A stretch of 64,000 nucleotides of DNA from Bacillota bacterium (GTDB taxonomy: Bacteria; Bacillota; Clostridia; DSM-8532), in the NCBI GenBank assembly GCA_023411795.1, contig JAEYOK010000035.1:62001-126000 (forward strand), given 5' to 3'. Positions 53,364-62,262 of the stretch are shown piece by piece (within the stretch, counting starts at the first letter, position 1; every line of letters starts with the position of its first letter). The notes beneath the pieces were generated by a model that saw only the letters and a program-made list of their open reading frames with translations, was not told the origin of the DNA and made no database searches. Made by a program: the position numbers and the translations under genes.

Positions 53364-54962
53364 TTAAAATGGTATACCTTCCTTAGTCAAGTATTTCTCT
53401 TTAATCTCTATTAGTTTTTTTATACTTGGGTTCTCATTTGAGTAAAGAGTTGTGATTAACACTTGTGCATAGCGAAGATCGTTTAGTGTTAGTGTCGGAT
53501 AATCCTCAGTTTCAAATTTACCATCTCCATAATAAGCATAATGAAGATCCCCTGTTTGAGTATTAATCCAGGAAGCCTCCGTATCCTCAATACCTATGAG
53601 AATTTTATCGGCTACATCCAGATATTTGCGGTTTAAGGTAGTCATGTACATCTCGTAAAGATAGTTCATTTCATTTACCAGATGATTTAGAGATACATGG
53701 GTTTTTATCCCGGGTGTCGCACTAAATCCATAATCATAAACCAGTAGTCCCTTATTTTTTGTAACATATGCGTTGTTAAGAGCAAAATCACAATAGAAAT
53801 CTGCAAATTCTATAGCTGCATCAAGCATATGTGGTTCATTATACTCTCTGTATCCTTTAAGTAAAGAAAGTGCCGCTTCAGTATCCCACCTAGTATCAAA
53901 GAAACCCGCACCTACCTTATATTTTTCGTAAAGTCCCACAGCCATGGGGTCAGTTCCCCAAAATCCTGCCGAATTCTGAGTTCCAGTTAGCGTATCTATA
54001 GTAATATAAGCATAATCTTCAAAAAAACGTCCGGCTATGTTAAGATACTTGTTTCCAATATGGTTGGCGCTGTTGCGGTAATAGCCATTGGAGCTATAAG
54101 GTGCATATCCGTAGGGCAGAAAGTAATATTGTCCATCACCGCCCCATTTTCTTACCCTACTCAAATCTCCTACCTTTACGGCATCAACAGCCACCTCATC
54201 TTCCCAGTCTACAAGCTTTTTCCTGGAAAGTATCCCCCATTGCTCGGAAAATGATTTATCTGCTGCAGGTAAAGTTATCATAATACCGTCGCCTGATAAT
54301 TGAATATTCTCAGCTTTTTCATATAGTTCCTTTCTGATATTATTGGCACCTTTCTCATAAATGCTGCTATAACTGAAAAAGCCGTTGAGAGAATCAGAAT
54401 CTACATATACAGAGCCGGGATTCAGTGTGTTTAAGAGCTTACTGTCAGGTTTTTGGTCTTTATATACCTTTATTACCGATTTAGTTTGGTCCAACCCTTC
54501 GGGATACTCGATTGTTCTTAAATCATATGTATCAAATTTATACGGAAGTACTATGCTAATGGAGCCGGATTTTAAACTAATAGGTTCATATTTAAGATAA
54601 TAGTAGAAGTCACCGTTATATAAACTATATGAATCATAAAGCAAATAACCGGTAATCTTTTTGTCAACCTTTATAGCATATGTTTCTTTCAATTGAATGG
54701 ATTTTTCATTATATCTTTCAATCTTTTCTGTAAGCTTAAGCTCCGCATCAGATATTCCTTCGATAGAAAAGCGTTGTACTGTGTCTTTAGCGGGTTTATC
54801 TGTTCCAACCGCACTACCGGAAATTAAATTTTTGTTATCTGAAGCGGCCACATTCACCACTAGTGCATTTGAATTTACCAGACCAATATTAACAGAAGAA
54901 AATGTAAATACAAAAACCAGTGAAATGAAAATAAATAAAATAAGAACCCGCTTGTTTTTCAT
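53364..54962 (-). CDS. exported protein with likely six-hairpin (alpha/alpha) domain
   Basis: 532 residues from the ATG at 54962, 5 bases after GGAGG. A signal peptide (about 1-38) is followed by a beta-rich region (about 65-185) and a mainly helical C-terminal half (from about 290): NHIGNKYLNIAGRFFEDYAY, TRWDTEAALSLLKGYREYNE, MLDAAIEFADFYCDFALNNA, THVSLNHLVNEMNYLYEMY. The repeated paired helices with Trp, Glu and Asp at turns resemble glycoside hydrolase or C5-epimerase-like (alpha/alpha)6 barrels. No precise family is recognised. Extracellular action on a polysaccharide is the likely role. It sits between the aminotransferase and iorB genes. Confidence 0.65.
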   Translation of the reverse strand: MKNKRVLILFIFISLVFVFTFSSVNIGLVNSNALVVNVAASDNKNLISGSAVGTDKPAKDTVQRFSIEGISDAELKLTEKIERYNEKSIQLKETYAIKVDKKITGYLLYDSYSLYNGDFYYYLKYEPISLKSGSISIVLPYKFDTYDLRTIEYPEGLDQTKSVIKVYKDQKPDSKLLNTLNPGSVYVDSDSLNGFFSYSSIYEKGANNIRKELYEKAENIQLSGDGIMITLPAADKSFSEQWGILSRKKLVDWEDEVAVDAVKVGDLSRVRKWGGDGQYYFLPYGYAPYSSNGYYRNSANHIGNKYLNIAGRFFEDYAYITIDTLTGTQNSAGFWGTDPMAVGLYEKYKVGAGFFDTRWDTEAALSLLKGYREYNEPHMLDAAIEFADFYCDFALNNAYVTKNKGLLVYDYGFSATPGIKTHVSLNHLVNEMNYLYEMYMTTLNRKYLDVADKILIGIEDTEASWINTQTGDLHYAYYGDGKFETEDYPTLTLNDLRYAQVLITTLYSNENPSIKKLIEIKEKYLTKEGIPF

Positions 54963-54993
54963 GCCTACCTCCAAAATTGAATCTTACTGTTTT

Positions 54994-55575
54994 TTAATCT
55001 GTACTATAGTCATAGCCGTCTTCAAAAGCCTTAACGTTAATTTCTACGAATTGAGGCTTTACTGTTTTTTCTATAGCCTTAATCCATACTTCCTTAGGTA
55101 TTTTTGAATGCTTTGCCATTACACCAATCATTACAACATTAACAGCCTTTATACTGCCACATTTTCTCGCAATATCAAGTGCCGGTGCATCAATCACATT
55201 TTTATATTCAGCCTTTATTTTTTCGATTATATCCTCCGGGTACTTTGCTTTTCCTATAATAACCGGCATTGGGTCTATTCTTTGATTATTTATTACTATT
55301 GTTGCATCCTTCTTGGCATAATCAATCCATCTCAACGCTTCAAGCTTCTCAAAGCATAAAAGTATATCAGCCTCATTCTTTTCAATAACAGGAGAATAGA
55401 CTTTCTCACCCATTTTCACATATGTTACTACACTTCCGCCACGCTGAGACATGCCATGTACTTCAGAAACCTTAACATCAAGACCTGAGCTTAATGCAAC
55501 ATCACCAAGAATACGACTGGTAAGCAAAGTTCCCTGACCGCCTACACCTACAATCATAATATTTGTATTAGTCAT
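54994..55575 (-). CDS. iorB: indolepyruvate:ferredoxin oxidoreductase subunit beta
   Basis: 193 residues from the ATG at 55575, after AGGTGG; the frame extends to a GTG at 55584. It is a 2-oxoacid:ferredoxin oxidoreductase gamma-type domain with IMIVGVGGQGTLLTSRILGD (about 5-24) and VSEVHGMSQRGGSVVTYVKM (about 37-56). With IorA it oxidises aryl pyruvates to aryl-acetyl-CoA and reduces ferredoxin. It overlaps the end of iorA by 8 bases. Confidence 0.95.
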   Translation of the reverse strand: MTNTNIMIVGVGGQGTLLTSRILGDVALSSGLDVKVSEVHGMSQRGGSVVTYVKMGEKVYSPVIEKNEADILLCFEKLEALRWIDYAKKDATIVINNQRIDPMPVIIGKAKYPEDIIEKIKAEYKNVIDAPALDIARKCGSIKAVNVVMIGVMAKHSKIPKEVWIKAIEKTVKPQFVEINVKAFEDGYDYSTD

Positions 55576-57313
55576 TTTGGCCACCTGCTTTCTCTATAGA
55601 GTTAAATCTGCATACTTTAGAACAGAGATCACAGCCAACACATTGGGTCGAATTAATCTCAATGTGATCTCCCCTGTCTACAATGGCAGGGCAGCCCAAC
55701 TTCATACACATACGACATTTTTTACATTTATCCTGATTAATGGCCAGAATAGGGCCAAACTTAACATTCTTTAATAATGCGCAGGGCCTCTGGGCTATAA
55801 TAACTGATGGTTCATCAGCTTCTACTTCTTCCTTAACGACCTTTTCAAAGTCTTTCATATCAAACGGGTCGCATACCCTTACCCGGTCTATACCTACAGC
55901 TTGACAAAGCTTTAGCAAATCAACCTGACGCGTTGGCTCCCCCTTTATTGTAAAGCCTGTGGTCGGATTATGCTGGTGGCCTGTCATACCTGTGATGGAA
56001 TTGTCAAGAATGATAACCGTGCCGGTACCCTTGTTATATACAATATCAATCAGACCTGTTATTCCCGAATGGATAAATGTTGAGTCACCTATAACGGCAA
56101 CAGTTTTACGTGCCATGTCTTTACCTCTGGCCTTTTCCATGCCATGGGCAACACCGACACTTGCACCCATGCAAATAGTGGTGTCAACAGATTCCAACGG
56201 AGCCTGTGCTCCTAATGTGTAACATCCGATATCACCTGATACATTTAATTTAAGCTTCTTAAGCACATAGAATGTAGCACGGTGGGGACAGCCCGGGCAT
56301 AATACAGGTGGGCGCGGAGGTGCTTCCTCGTTTATGGAATTTAGTTTTTCAACCTTCTCACCAAGTAAATTCTCTCTTAGTAAGCTTGCGCTGTATTCAC
56401 CAACTAACGGGAGCTTGGACTTTCCTATAACCTTGAGACCCAGTTGCAAACAATATTCCTCTATGACGGGATCTAGTTCCTCTATAACATAAAGCGTCTC
56501 TAGTTCTTTTGCAAAATCCCTAATTAGCTTCTCTGGTAAAGGGTATACCATACCAAGCTTTAAGTATGATACATCACCTAAGGCTTCTTTTGCATATTCA
56601 TATGATATACCGCTTGTTATGACTCCGACCTTTTTATCTCCCCATTCAATACGATTTAAAGGGGAAGTCTCAGCAAATTCTACGAGTTTCACAGTTCGCT
56701 CTTCAACAATAGGATGACGTTTCTTTGCCATACCCGGCATCATAACATACTTCGCAACATTCTTCCCATAGGGCTTCAGCTCGTAATTTTCTTTTTCAGT
56801 AAGCTCTACCATTCCCTGTGAGTGTGCCACTCTTGTAGTTAACCTAACAATAACCGGAGTGTCAAAATCTTCGCTGATTTTGAAGGCTTCTTTAGTAAAC
56901 TCCTTACATTCAGCACTGTCTGATGGCTCTATAACAGGAACTTTTGCACCTCTGGCCAAAATTCTTGTGTCCTGCTCGTTTTGCGAACTGTGCATTCCCG
57001 GGTCATCAGCAACAAATATAACCAATCCTCCGTTAACACCGGTATAAGATGCTGTAAACAAAGGGTCTGCAGCCACATTAAGACCTACATGCTTCATAGC
57101 GCAGCAAGACCTTGCACCCCCAATAGAAGCACCTATAGCAACTTCCAAAGCTACTTTCTCATTAGGTGCCCATTCGGAATAAATCTCATCATATTGAGCT
57201 ATATTCTCTGTGATTTCGGTACTAGGAGTTCCCGGATATGCTGACGCTACTGTTGCCCCCGCCTCATAGACACCGCGGGCAATAGCCTCATTACCCAAAA
57301 ATAGTTTCTTCAT
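55568..57313 (-). CDS. iorA: indolepyruvate:ferredoxin oxidoreductase subunit alpha
   Basis: 581 residues. Pyrimidine-binding domain at the start (FLGNEAIARGVYEAGATVAS, YPGTPSTEI), thiamine diphosphate-binding domain near 360-470 (CPGCPHRATFYVLKKL, GDIGCYTLG, IGDSTFIHSGITGLIDIVYN) and a C-terminal two-cluster ferredoxin (CKKCRMCMKLGCPAI and CVGCDLCSKVCRFNSI). It handles indole-, phenyl- and hydroxyphenylpyruvate. The ligase PaaK at 15,177-16,490 is its expected partner. No T-box is visible upstream, where 57,314-57,511 holds a direct repeat and a divergent promoter region. AAGGAGAG precedes the ATG. Confidence 0.96.
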   Translation of the reverse strand: MKKLFLGNEAIARGVYEAGATVASAYPGTPSTEITENIAQYDEIYSEWAPNEKVALEVAIGASIGGARSCCAMKHVGLNVAADPLFTASYTGVNGGLVIFVADDPGMHSSQNEQDTRILARGAKVPVIEPSDSAECKEFTKEAFKISEDFDTPVIVRLTTRVAHSQGMVELTEKENYELKPYGKNVAKYVMMPGMAKKRHPIVEERTVKLVEFAETSPLNRIEWGDKKVGVITSGISYEYAKEALGDVSYLKLGMVYPLPEKLIRDFAKELETLYVIEELDPVIEEYCLQLGLKVIGKSKLPLVGEYSASLLRENLLGEKVEKLNSINEEAPPRPPVLCPGCPHRATFYVLKKLKLNVSGDIGCYTLGAQAPLESVDTTICMGASVGVAHGMEKARGKDMARKTVAVIGDSTFIHSGITGLIDIVYNKGTGTVIILDNSITGMTGHQHNPTTGFTIKGEPTRQVDLLKLCQAVGIDRVRVCDPFDMKDFEKVVKEEVEADEPSVIIAQRPCALLKNVKFGPILAINQDKCKKCRMCMKLGCPAIVDRGDHIEINSTQCVGCDLCSKVCRFNSIEKAGGQND

Positions 57314-57361
57314 ACTTGACTCTCCTTGTATATAAATAAAACTTTACTACATTAAAGTGTT

Positions 57362-57398
57362 CTATATAATTATACAGATAAAAGCTAATTAACGCAAA
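57362..57398. repeat. 37-bp direct repeat, left copy
   Basis: Nearly identical (35 of 37 bases) and in the same orientation as 62226-62262. The sequence contains AAAAGCTAATTAACGCAAA. The two copies bracket the potassium-uptake block; the right copy overlaps the last codons of the DUF554 gene. Confidence 0.85.
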
Positions 57399-57520
57399 TC
57401 TATGACATGCTGTTTCATTAAAGATTTAATATCTTTTTAGCAAAAACTGAAAAATCTTAACAACATCTTTATACGTATTTTGCTAGACTAAGCTGTAATC
57501 TATTAAGGGAAGTGAATGTG

Positions 57521-58000
57521 ATGATGCAATGGATTATATTGATATCGATACTAATATTGCTTTTTTTCGGCTATTCCATTATGGACAGGCTTGATAATTT
57601 TCTTGCTTCATCGAATTGTTTCCCGGATGCTAAATATAATGCGCCTGAAAAGCATGATCATGATACTTTAGTATTTGGAAAACCTGATATATCTGATATT
57701 TACATGCTGCTTGAAAAACAAAAAATATGGTTCGACAAGGCAGAAACTATCAATGAATTCAATCAGTCTCACCCATATAAATATCTTTTTGCCGTGGACA
57801 AAACAGACCTTGAGAATATTATGATTTGTTCGCTATGCGAAAGGCTGAAATACGGGGTGAAAAAGATAGCTATTCTAAACAACCTCGAAAACAGAAATGT
57901 TTATGAGAAATATCATATACCTTTTCTGTATGTAAACGGCATAACAGCAAAACAAATAGTTTCTGCACTCTTCCCTTACAATTATAAAGAAGAAGGTTAA
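57521..58000 (+). CDS. membrane-anchored RCK_N-like fragment, ktr operon
   Basis: 159 residues from the ATG at 57521, chosen because AAGGGAAGTGA upstream is a good site (a GTG at 57512 lies inside it). One N-terminal membrane helix (about 2-20) precedes a hydrophilic domain. From about residue 85 the pattern YLFAVDKTDLENIMICSLCE, VKKIAILNNLENRNVYEKY and IPFLYVNGITAKQIVSAL follows the second half of an RCK_N (TrkA-N) Rossmann fold, without the GxGxxG half. It is four bases upstream of ktrB, so it probably acts with the transporter. Function unknown. Confidence 0.75.
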   Translation: MMQWIILISILILLFFGYSIMDRLDNFLASSNCFPDAKYNAPEKHDHDTLVFGKPDISDIYMLLEKQKIWFDKAETINEFNQSHPYKYLFAVDKTDLENIMICSLCERLKYGVKKIAILNNLENRNVYEKYHIPFLYVNGITAKQIVSALFPYNYKEEG

Positions 58001-58004
58001 TTAT

Positions 58005-59348
58005 ATGTTTACTCTTAAAAACTTTAAACTGACTTATACGCAGGTAATAGCTATGGGATTCCTAGCCATAATACTTTTTGGCGCTTTTCTATTATCTATG
58101 CCCTTTTCTTCAAGATCAGGGGCGGCTACGCCTTTTATTAACTCACTCTTTGCCGCTACAACATCCACTTGTGTGACAGGTCTTGTTGTATACGACACCT
58201 ATACGCATTGGTCAATTGCAGGGCAAATAATCATACTGTCACTTATTCAAATAGGCGGTATTGGGTTTATGTCTGTGGCCACTTTTCTTGCTATAGTATT
58301 AAAGCGCAGAATAGGTCTACGAGAAAGACGTTTAATAATGGAATCTGCAAATACCATGAACATTGGCGGTGTTGTTGCACTTATGCGAAAAATATTAATC
58401 GGAACACTTATTATTGAAAGCCTTGGAGCAATCGCACTTTCTATTAAATTTGTTCCGGAAATGGGTTTAGGTGTGGGTATTTATAATGGAATATTCCACT
58501 CGGTTTCAGCTTTTTGTAATGCCGGTATTGATATCATGGGAAAATACGGCCAGTTTACTTCCCTTACAAGATATTCAGATGATGTATTAGTTAACATAAC
58601 AATAATGCTTTTAATAATAATAGGCGGTATCGGCTTTATAGTATGGAGTGATATCTCAAAGAACGGGATCCATTTTGGTAAGTATCAATTACATACAAAA
58701 ATCGTTATTACAACCACCTGTACACTGGTATTTGGGGGTGCCATATTATTTTATCTACTAGAAAGAAATAACCAGTTAGCTGGTATGGGTATAAAGGAAA
58801 CTATTTTGGCATCATTATTTCAGTCTGTCACTCCAAGAACTGCAGGGTTTAATACTGTTGATATCGGAGGGCTTACTGAGGGAGGATCTCTGCTAACTAT
58901 AATCCTTATGTTTATAGGCGGCAGCCCGGGGTCAACGGCAGGCGGAATAAAAACAACAACACTGGTGGTGCTGTTTCTTGGTGTAATCGCTTCTTCAAGA
59001 AATACATCGGACCTCAATATTTTTAAGCGTAGACTTGAAGATCACACACAAAGGAAAGCAAGCTCCATCTTTGTAATCTATATTACTGTTGTACTAATAT
59101 CTACAATGATTATTTGTGCAATGCAGCCTTTTACTCTGAGACAGGTACTGATGGAAGTTGTGTCAGCTATCGGAACAGTTGGTCTGACTGCTGGTATTAC
59201 TCCTACATTAAACACATTGTCTAAGCTTATTATTATACTTCTAATGTATGGCGGAAGAGTGGGAGGATTGTCGTTAGCTCTTGTTCTTGCTGAAAAGAAA
59301 GAAAATGTTCCAATCCAACGTCCTGTTGGAAAGATCATAATTGGTTGA
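58005..59348 (+). CDS. ktrB: Ktr/Trk potassium uptake membrane subunit
   Basis: 447 residues. Four pore-loop repeats with selectivity glycines are visible: TTSTCVTGLVVYD (about 52-64), FCNAGIDIMG (about 170), QSVTPRTAGFNTVD (about 273-286) and VGLTAGITPTL (about 392). This is the TrkH/KtrB superfamily; the length and lack of extra N-terminal helices favour KtrB. It conducts K+ with Na+ or H+ coupling and needs an RCK subunit, encoded next. AAGAAGG precedes the ATG. Confidence 0.95.
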   Translation: MFTLKNFKLTYTQVIAMGFLAIILFGAFLLSMPFSSRSGAATPFINSLFAATTSTCVTGLVVYDTYTHWSIAGQIIILSLIQIGGIGFMSVATFLAIVLKRRIGLRERRLIMESANTMNIGGVVALMRKILIGTLIIESLGAIALSIKFVPEMGLGVGIYNGIFHSVSAFCNAGIDIMGKYGQFTSLTRYSDDVLVNITIMLLIIIGGIGFIVWSDISKNGIHFGKYQLHTKIVITTTCTLVFGGAILFYLLERNNQLAGMGIKETILASLFQSVTPRTAGFNTVDIGGLTEGGSLLTIILMFIGGSPGSTAGGIKTTTLVVLFLGVIASSRNTSDLNIFKRRLEDHTQRKASSIFVIYITVVLISTMIICAMQPFTLRQVLMEVVSAIGTVGLTAGITPTLNTLSKLIIILLMYGGRVGGLSLALVLAEKKENVPIQRPVGKIIIG

Positions 59349-59368
59349 TAAAAAAGGAGAGAAAAAAC

Positions 59369-60016
59369 ATGAAATCAGTATTAATTATAGGAATCGGTGA
59401 CTTTGGAAGACATTTGGCTCTGAAAATGATGGAACTAAAAAATGATGTACTAATTGTTGATAAAGAAGAAAGCATTGTTGAAGAGCTATCAACATTAGTT
59501 ACTGACGCTCAAATCGGAGACTGCACAAACGAATCGGTTTTAAAAGCTCTTGGCATAAAAAACTTCGATATTTGCTTTGTAACCATCGGGAATAATTTTC
59601 AATCATCACTTGAAATTACCTCACTTTTAAAGGATTTGGGCGCAAAACATGTTGTTTCGAAAGCCAGTCGTGATATTCAGGCTAAATTTCTATTAAGGAA
59701 TGGCGCAGATGAGGTTGTCTACCCTGACAGGGATATTGCAGAAAAATTAGCTATCCGCACCAGTGCTGACAATATCCTTGACTTTATAAATCTGACACCG
59801 GAGTACTCTATTCTTGAGATTCCGGTACTTGAGGGTTGGGTTGACAATAGTATACAAGAAATAAATGTACGCAGAAAATATCATATCAGTATTCTTGCTG
59901 TTAAAAAGGAAGATAGCATCATGCCAATGCCAAAAGCAGATTACATATTCAAGGAAAATGACCGCCTGATTGTTTTAGGCAAGCCATCAGAAATAATTAA
60001 GCTGGCTGTACATTAA
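59369..60016 (+). CDS. ktrA: Ktr/Trk potassium uptake regulatory subunit (RCK)
   Basis: 215 residues from the ATG at 59369, after AAGGAGAG; the longer in-frame start at 59345 has no such site. RCK_N Rossmann domain with VLIIGIGDFGRHLALKMMEL and the GIKNFDICFVTIGNNFQSSL region, then an RCK_C domain from about 140. It forms a cytoplasmic ring that gates KtrB in response to ATP/ADP and, in many Firmicutes, c-di-AMP. 20 bases after ktrB. Confidence 0.94.
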   Translation: MKSVLIIGIGDFGRHLALKMMELKNDVLIVDKEESIVEELSTLVTDAQIGDCTNESVLKALGIKNFDICFVTIGNNFQSSLEITSLLKDLGAKHVVSKASRDIQAKFLLRNGADEVVYPDRDIAEKLAIRTSADNILDFINLTPEYSILEIPVLEGWVDNSIQEINVRRKYHISILAVKKEDSIMPMPKADYIFKENDRLIVLGKPSEIIKLAVH

Positions 60017-60023
60017 TGAGGAG

Positions 60024-60722
60024 CTATATGTCCGCAAACCGGTACCCTATACCAATTTCAGTCAGTATAAAGCGGGGATGTGCCGTATCCTTTTCAATTT
60101 TTCGTCTCAGGCTTGCCATAAACACACGAATACTTTTTGAATCGCCGGTCTCCCCGTAACCCCATATCTCTTTTAATATCTGGCTATGAGTCAATACCTT
60201 GCCACGGTTAGATATCAAAAACAATAGTAGTTTGTATTCTATCGGAGTCAGATGAACCTCTGTATTATCTAAAAATACTCGATGCTTTTCGCTGTCTACC
60301 AAAAGATAATCAAGCTTGAAAACACTTTCATCAGAAACTGATTGCTTACGATCTATAAATCTTTCCATCACACGTAAACGCGCGAGTAGTTCACCCATTG
60401 AAAAGGGTTTGGTCACATAATCATTAGCCCCAGCATCAAGGGCCGTAATCTTATCATTTTCTTGTCCACGCGCAGATAAAATGATTATAGGAGTTTGAGA
60501 AACCTTACGGATTTCATGTATAATATCAATACCGTCAATGTCAGGCAGACCCAAATCAAGAATGATGATATCGGGGTTTTCCGTACAAAAGCTTAAAATT
60601 CCCATATTGCCATTTCTAGCTAGAATACACTTATATCCTTTGGCTTTTAAAGCCATACTCATAAAGTTTGTAATTTTGGTATCATCTTCAATCAATAGTA
60701 TCTTTGTTTCAGAATTCAACAT
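60024..60722 (-). CDS. kdpE: KdpE-like response regulator
   Basis: 232 residues. Receiver domain with acidic residues LLIEDDTKITNF (about 10-21), phosphoacceptor Asp in PDIIILDLGLPDIDG (about 53) and Lys in VTKPFSMGELL (about 105); a C-terminal OmpR-type winged helix with LTPIEYKLLLFLISNRGKVL and RKIEKDTAHPRFI, ending ETIGIGYRF-like. It answers the adjacent kinase. No kdpFABC genes are nearby, so the target may be the facing ktr operon; this is inference. Confidence 0.92.
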   Translation of the reverse strand: MLNSETKILLIEDDTKITNFMSMALKAKGYKCILARNGNMGILSFCTENPDIIILDLGLPDIDGIDIIHEIRKVSQTPIIILSARGQENDKITALDAGANDYVTKPFSMGELLARLRVMERFIDRKQSVSDESVFKLDYLLVDSEKHRVFLDNTEVHLTPIEYKLLLFLISNRGKVLTHSQILKEIWGYGETGDSKSIRVFMASLRRKIEKDTAHPRFILTEIGIGYRFADI

Positions 60723-62177
60723 TTACATCTCCTCTAAAGGTAAAAGGATTTTAAACACAGCCCCACCTGTACTTTGGTTTGTTGCGACTATACTACCGTT
60801 ATGAGCATTCACAATAGCCTTGCATATTGCCAGTCCAAGTCCTACACCCCGTTTTCCGTCAGCAATATCCTTATTGAGGGTTACAAAACCTTCAAATAAC
60901 GTATCGCTTAATTCGGGGCTGATACCAGATCCATTATCTATTATCTCAAACACAAAACTATTATTTTCAAAATATGCCTTCAATTCTATAAGTGAATCCT
61001 CCCCAGAATGCTTGTATGCATTGTCAAGTAAATTTACAAGGACATGAACTATCAGACGTCCATCAACATGGATGAGAATTATATCATCAGGTACTGAGAC
61101 GGTAAGTCTCCCTGATGATGTAAGCTGCGGCAGTAATGTTAGTGACTGGTTAATCAGATCATCCACTGCTTCATAATCCTTCTTTAAAGCCATAGTAGCA
61201 TCACTTATCATAGTCATATCCAATATGTTTTGAACCGAGTTATAAAGCCATGACGACTCTTCCTTTATGTCATTGACTAGTTTTTTTAGTGTTTGAGTAT
61301 CAAGCTTGTCAAGGCTATCTAATATAAGCTCAGTTGCTCCAATAATTCCCGTAAGGGGAGTTCTCAAATCATGAGAGATACTCCTCAGCAAAGTACTTTT
61401 CAGAAGCTCGCTCTCCATTGCAATTTTTATTTTTTCACGCTCATTGTAAATAAACTCTCTATCCAGAATAACCGCCATCTGATAGACAATTGATTTAATA
61501 AGCATGTAGTCTTCTGATGGTATTGGCAGCTTTGCATTTGTTATTTCTAATGTTCCAATTGGACTAGCCAAACCCTTGATCTGAACTTTATAAATTTCCT
61601 GATCCTTGTAGTCAGCCTCATTATTGGCATTTGGAGAATAAAAATATTCGTCTATAGAATCCATTTTAATACGGCATGGATAGCCTGTATATTCAGCTAC
61701 ATAATTAATTCCTTTTTGAATAATATTATCAGTGCCGGTGATATGTAAAAAACCCTTTGTGATTTCATAAAGAAGCCGCGCTGTTCTTTCATTTCGCTTT
61801 GCTATCATAGCCTGCTGTTGAAATTTTGAAGTCATTGAGCTCGATATTAATGAAGCAATCAAGAAAAACAAGATAAGCACAAGGTCCTTAGCCTCATTAA
61901 TTAAGAATGTATAAAATGGCTCTGTAAAGAAGTAATTGAACAGCATGACGCTAAGAATCGAAGCAATCGCTCCATGTATATATCCTTTTGTTACAGCCGT
62001 AACGACTAAAACACCCACAAGGAACACCATCAATGCATTTTCTCTTCCAATGCCCACATGGCTTAATACAAAAGATATGACCGTGGAAAAAGTGCAAATC
62101 ATTACAAGCATTATAATATCTTTTAATGGCTTTTTATAGGTCTTATATGAATCTACCGGTATTTTTTCATTTACCAA
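60723..62177 (-). CDS. kdpD: KdpD-type sensor kinase lacking the N-terminal KdpD/UspA domains
   Basis: 484 residues, about half of full KdpD (near 900). It starts directly with four membrane helices of the DUF4118 type (about 20-120; FNYFFTEPFYTFLINEAKDL is typical), a GAF-like region (about 150-240), then HisKA with ISHDLRTPLTGIIGATELI (phosphoacceptor His about 272) and HATPase with VNLLDNAYKHS, IIDNGSGISPEL and GVGLGLAICKAIV. The cytoplasmic KdpD and UspA sensory domains are missing. It abuts kdpE with no spacer. Such short forms occur in Firmicutes. Confidence 0.92.
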   Translation of the reverse strand: MVNEKIPVDSYKTYKKPLKDIIMLVMICTFSTVISFVLSHVGIGRENALMVFLVGVLVVTAVTKGYIHGAIASILSVMLFNYFFTEPFYTFLINEAKDLVLILFFLIASLISSSMTSKFQQQAMIAKRNERTARLLYEITKGFLHITGTDNIIQKGINYVAEYTGYPCRIKMDSIDEYFYSPNANNEADYKDQEIYKVQIKGLASPIGTLEITNAKLPIPSEDYMLIKSIVYQMAVILDREFIYNEREKIKIAMESELLKSTLLRSISHDLRTPLTGIIGATELILDSLDKLDTQTLKKLVNDIKEESSWLYNSVQNILDMTMISDATMALKKDYEAVDDLINQSLTLLPQLTSSGRLTVSVPDDIILIHVDGRLIVHVLVNLLDNAYKHSGEDSLIELKAYFENNSFVFEIIDNGSGISPELSDTLFEGFVTLNKDIADGKRGVGLGLAICKAIVNAHNGSIVATNQSTGGAVFKILLPLEEM

Positions 62178-62225
62178 AATCTCACCTACAGTAAATTCTT
62201 ATGACTTAAGAGGTCCGACCCGTAC

Positions 62226-62262
62226 CTATATAATTATACAAACAAAAGCTAATTAACGCAAA
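62226..62262. repeat. 37-bp direct repeat, right copy
   Basis: Matches 57362-57398 with two substitutions. Bases 62253-62262 are the stop and last codons of the DUF554 gene; the left copy therefore repeats the end of that gene plus 27 bases beyond it. Confidence 0.85.

Noticed and set aside
54697..55107. Long plus-strand frames opposite the iorB/exported-protein region, and similar ones at 36478-36894 and 19378-19788
   Set aside because: They are antisense to well-supported genes, lack ribosome binding sites and have no recognisable family; shadows of codon bias.
57314..57400. T-box upstream of iorA to match paaK
   Set aside because: No GGTGGNACCGCG core or terminator is present on the minus strand.
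57400..57511. c-di-AMP (ydaO) riboswitch before the ktr operon
   Set aside because: The leader is only about 100 bases and none of the conserved ydaO sequence blocks can be found.
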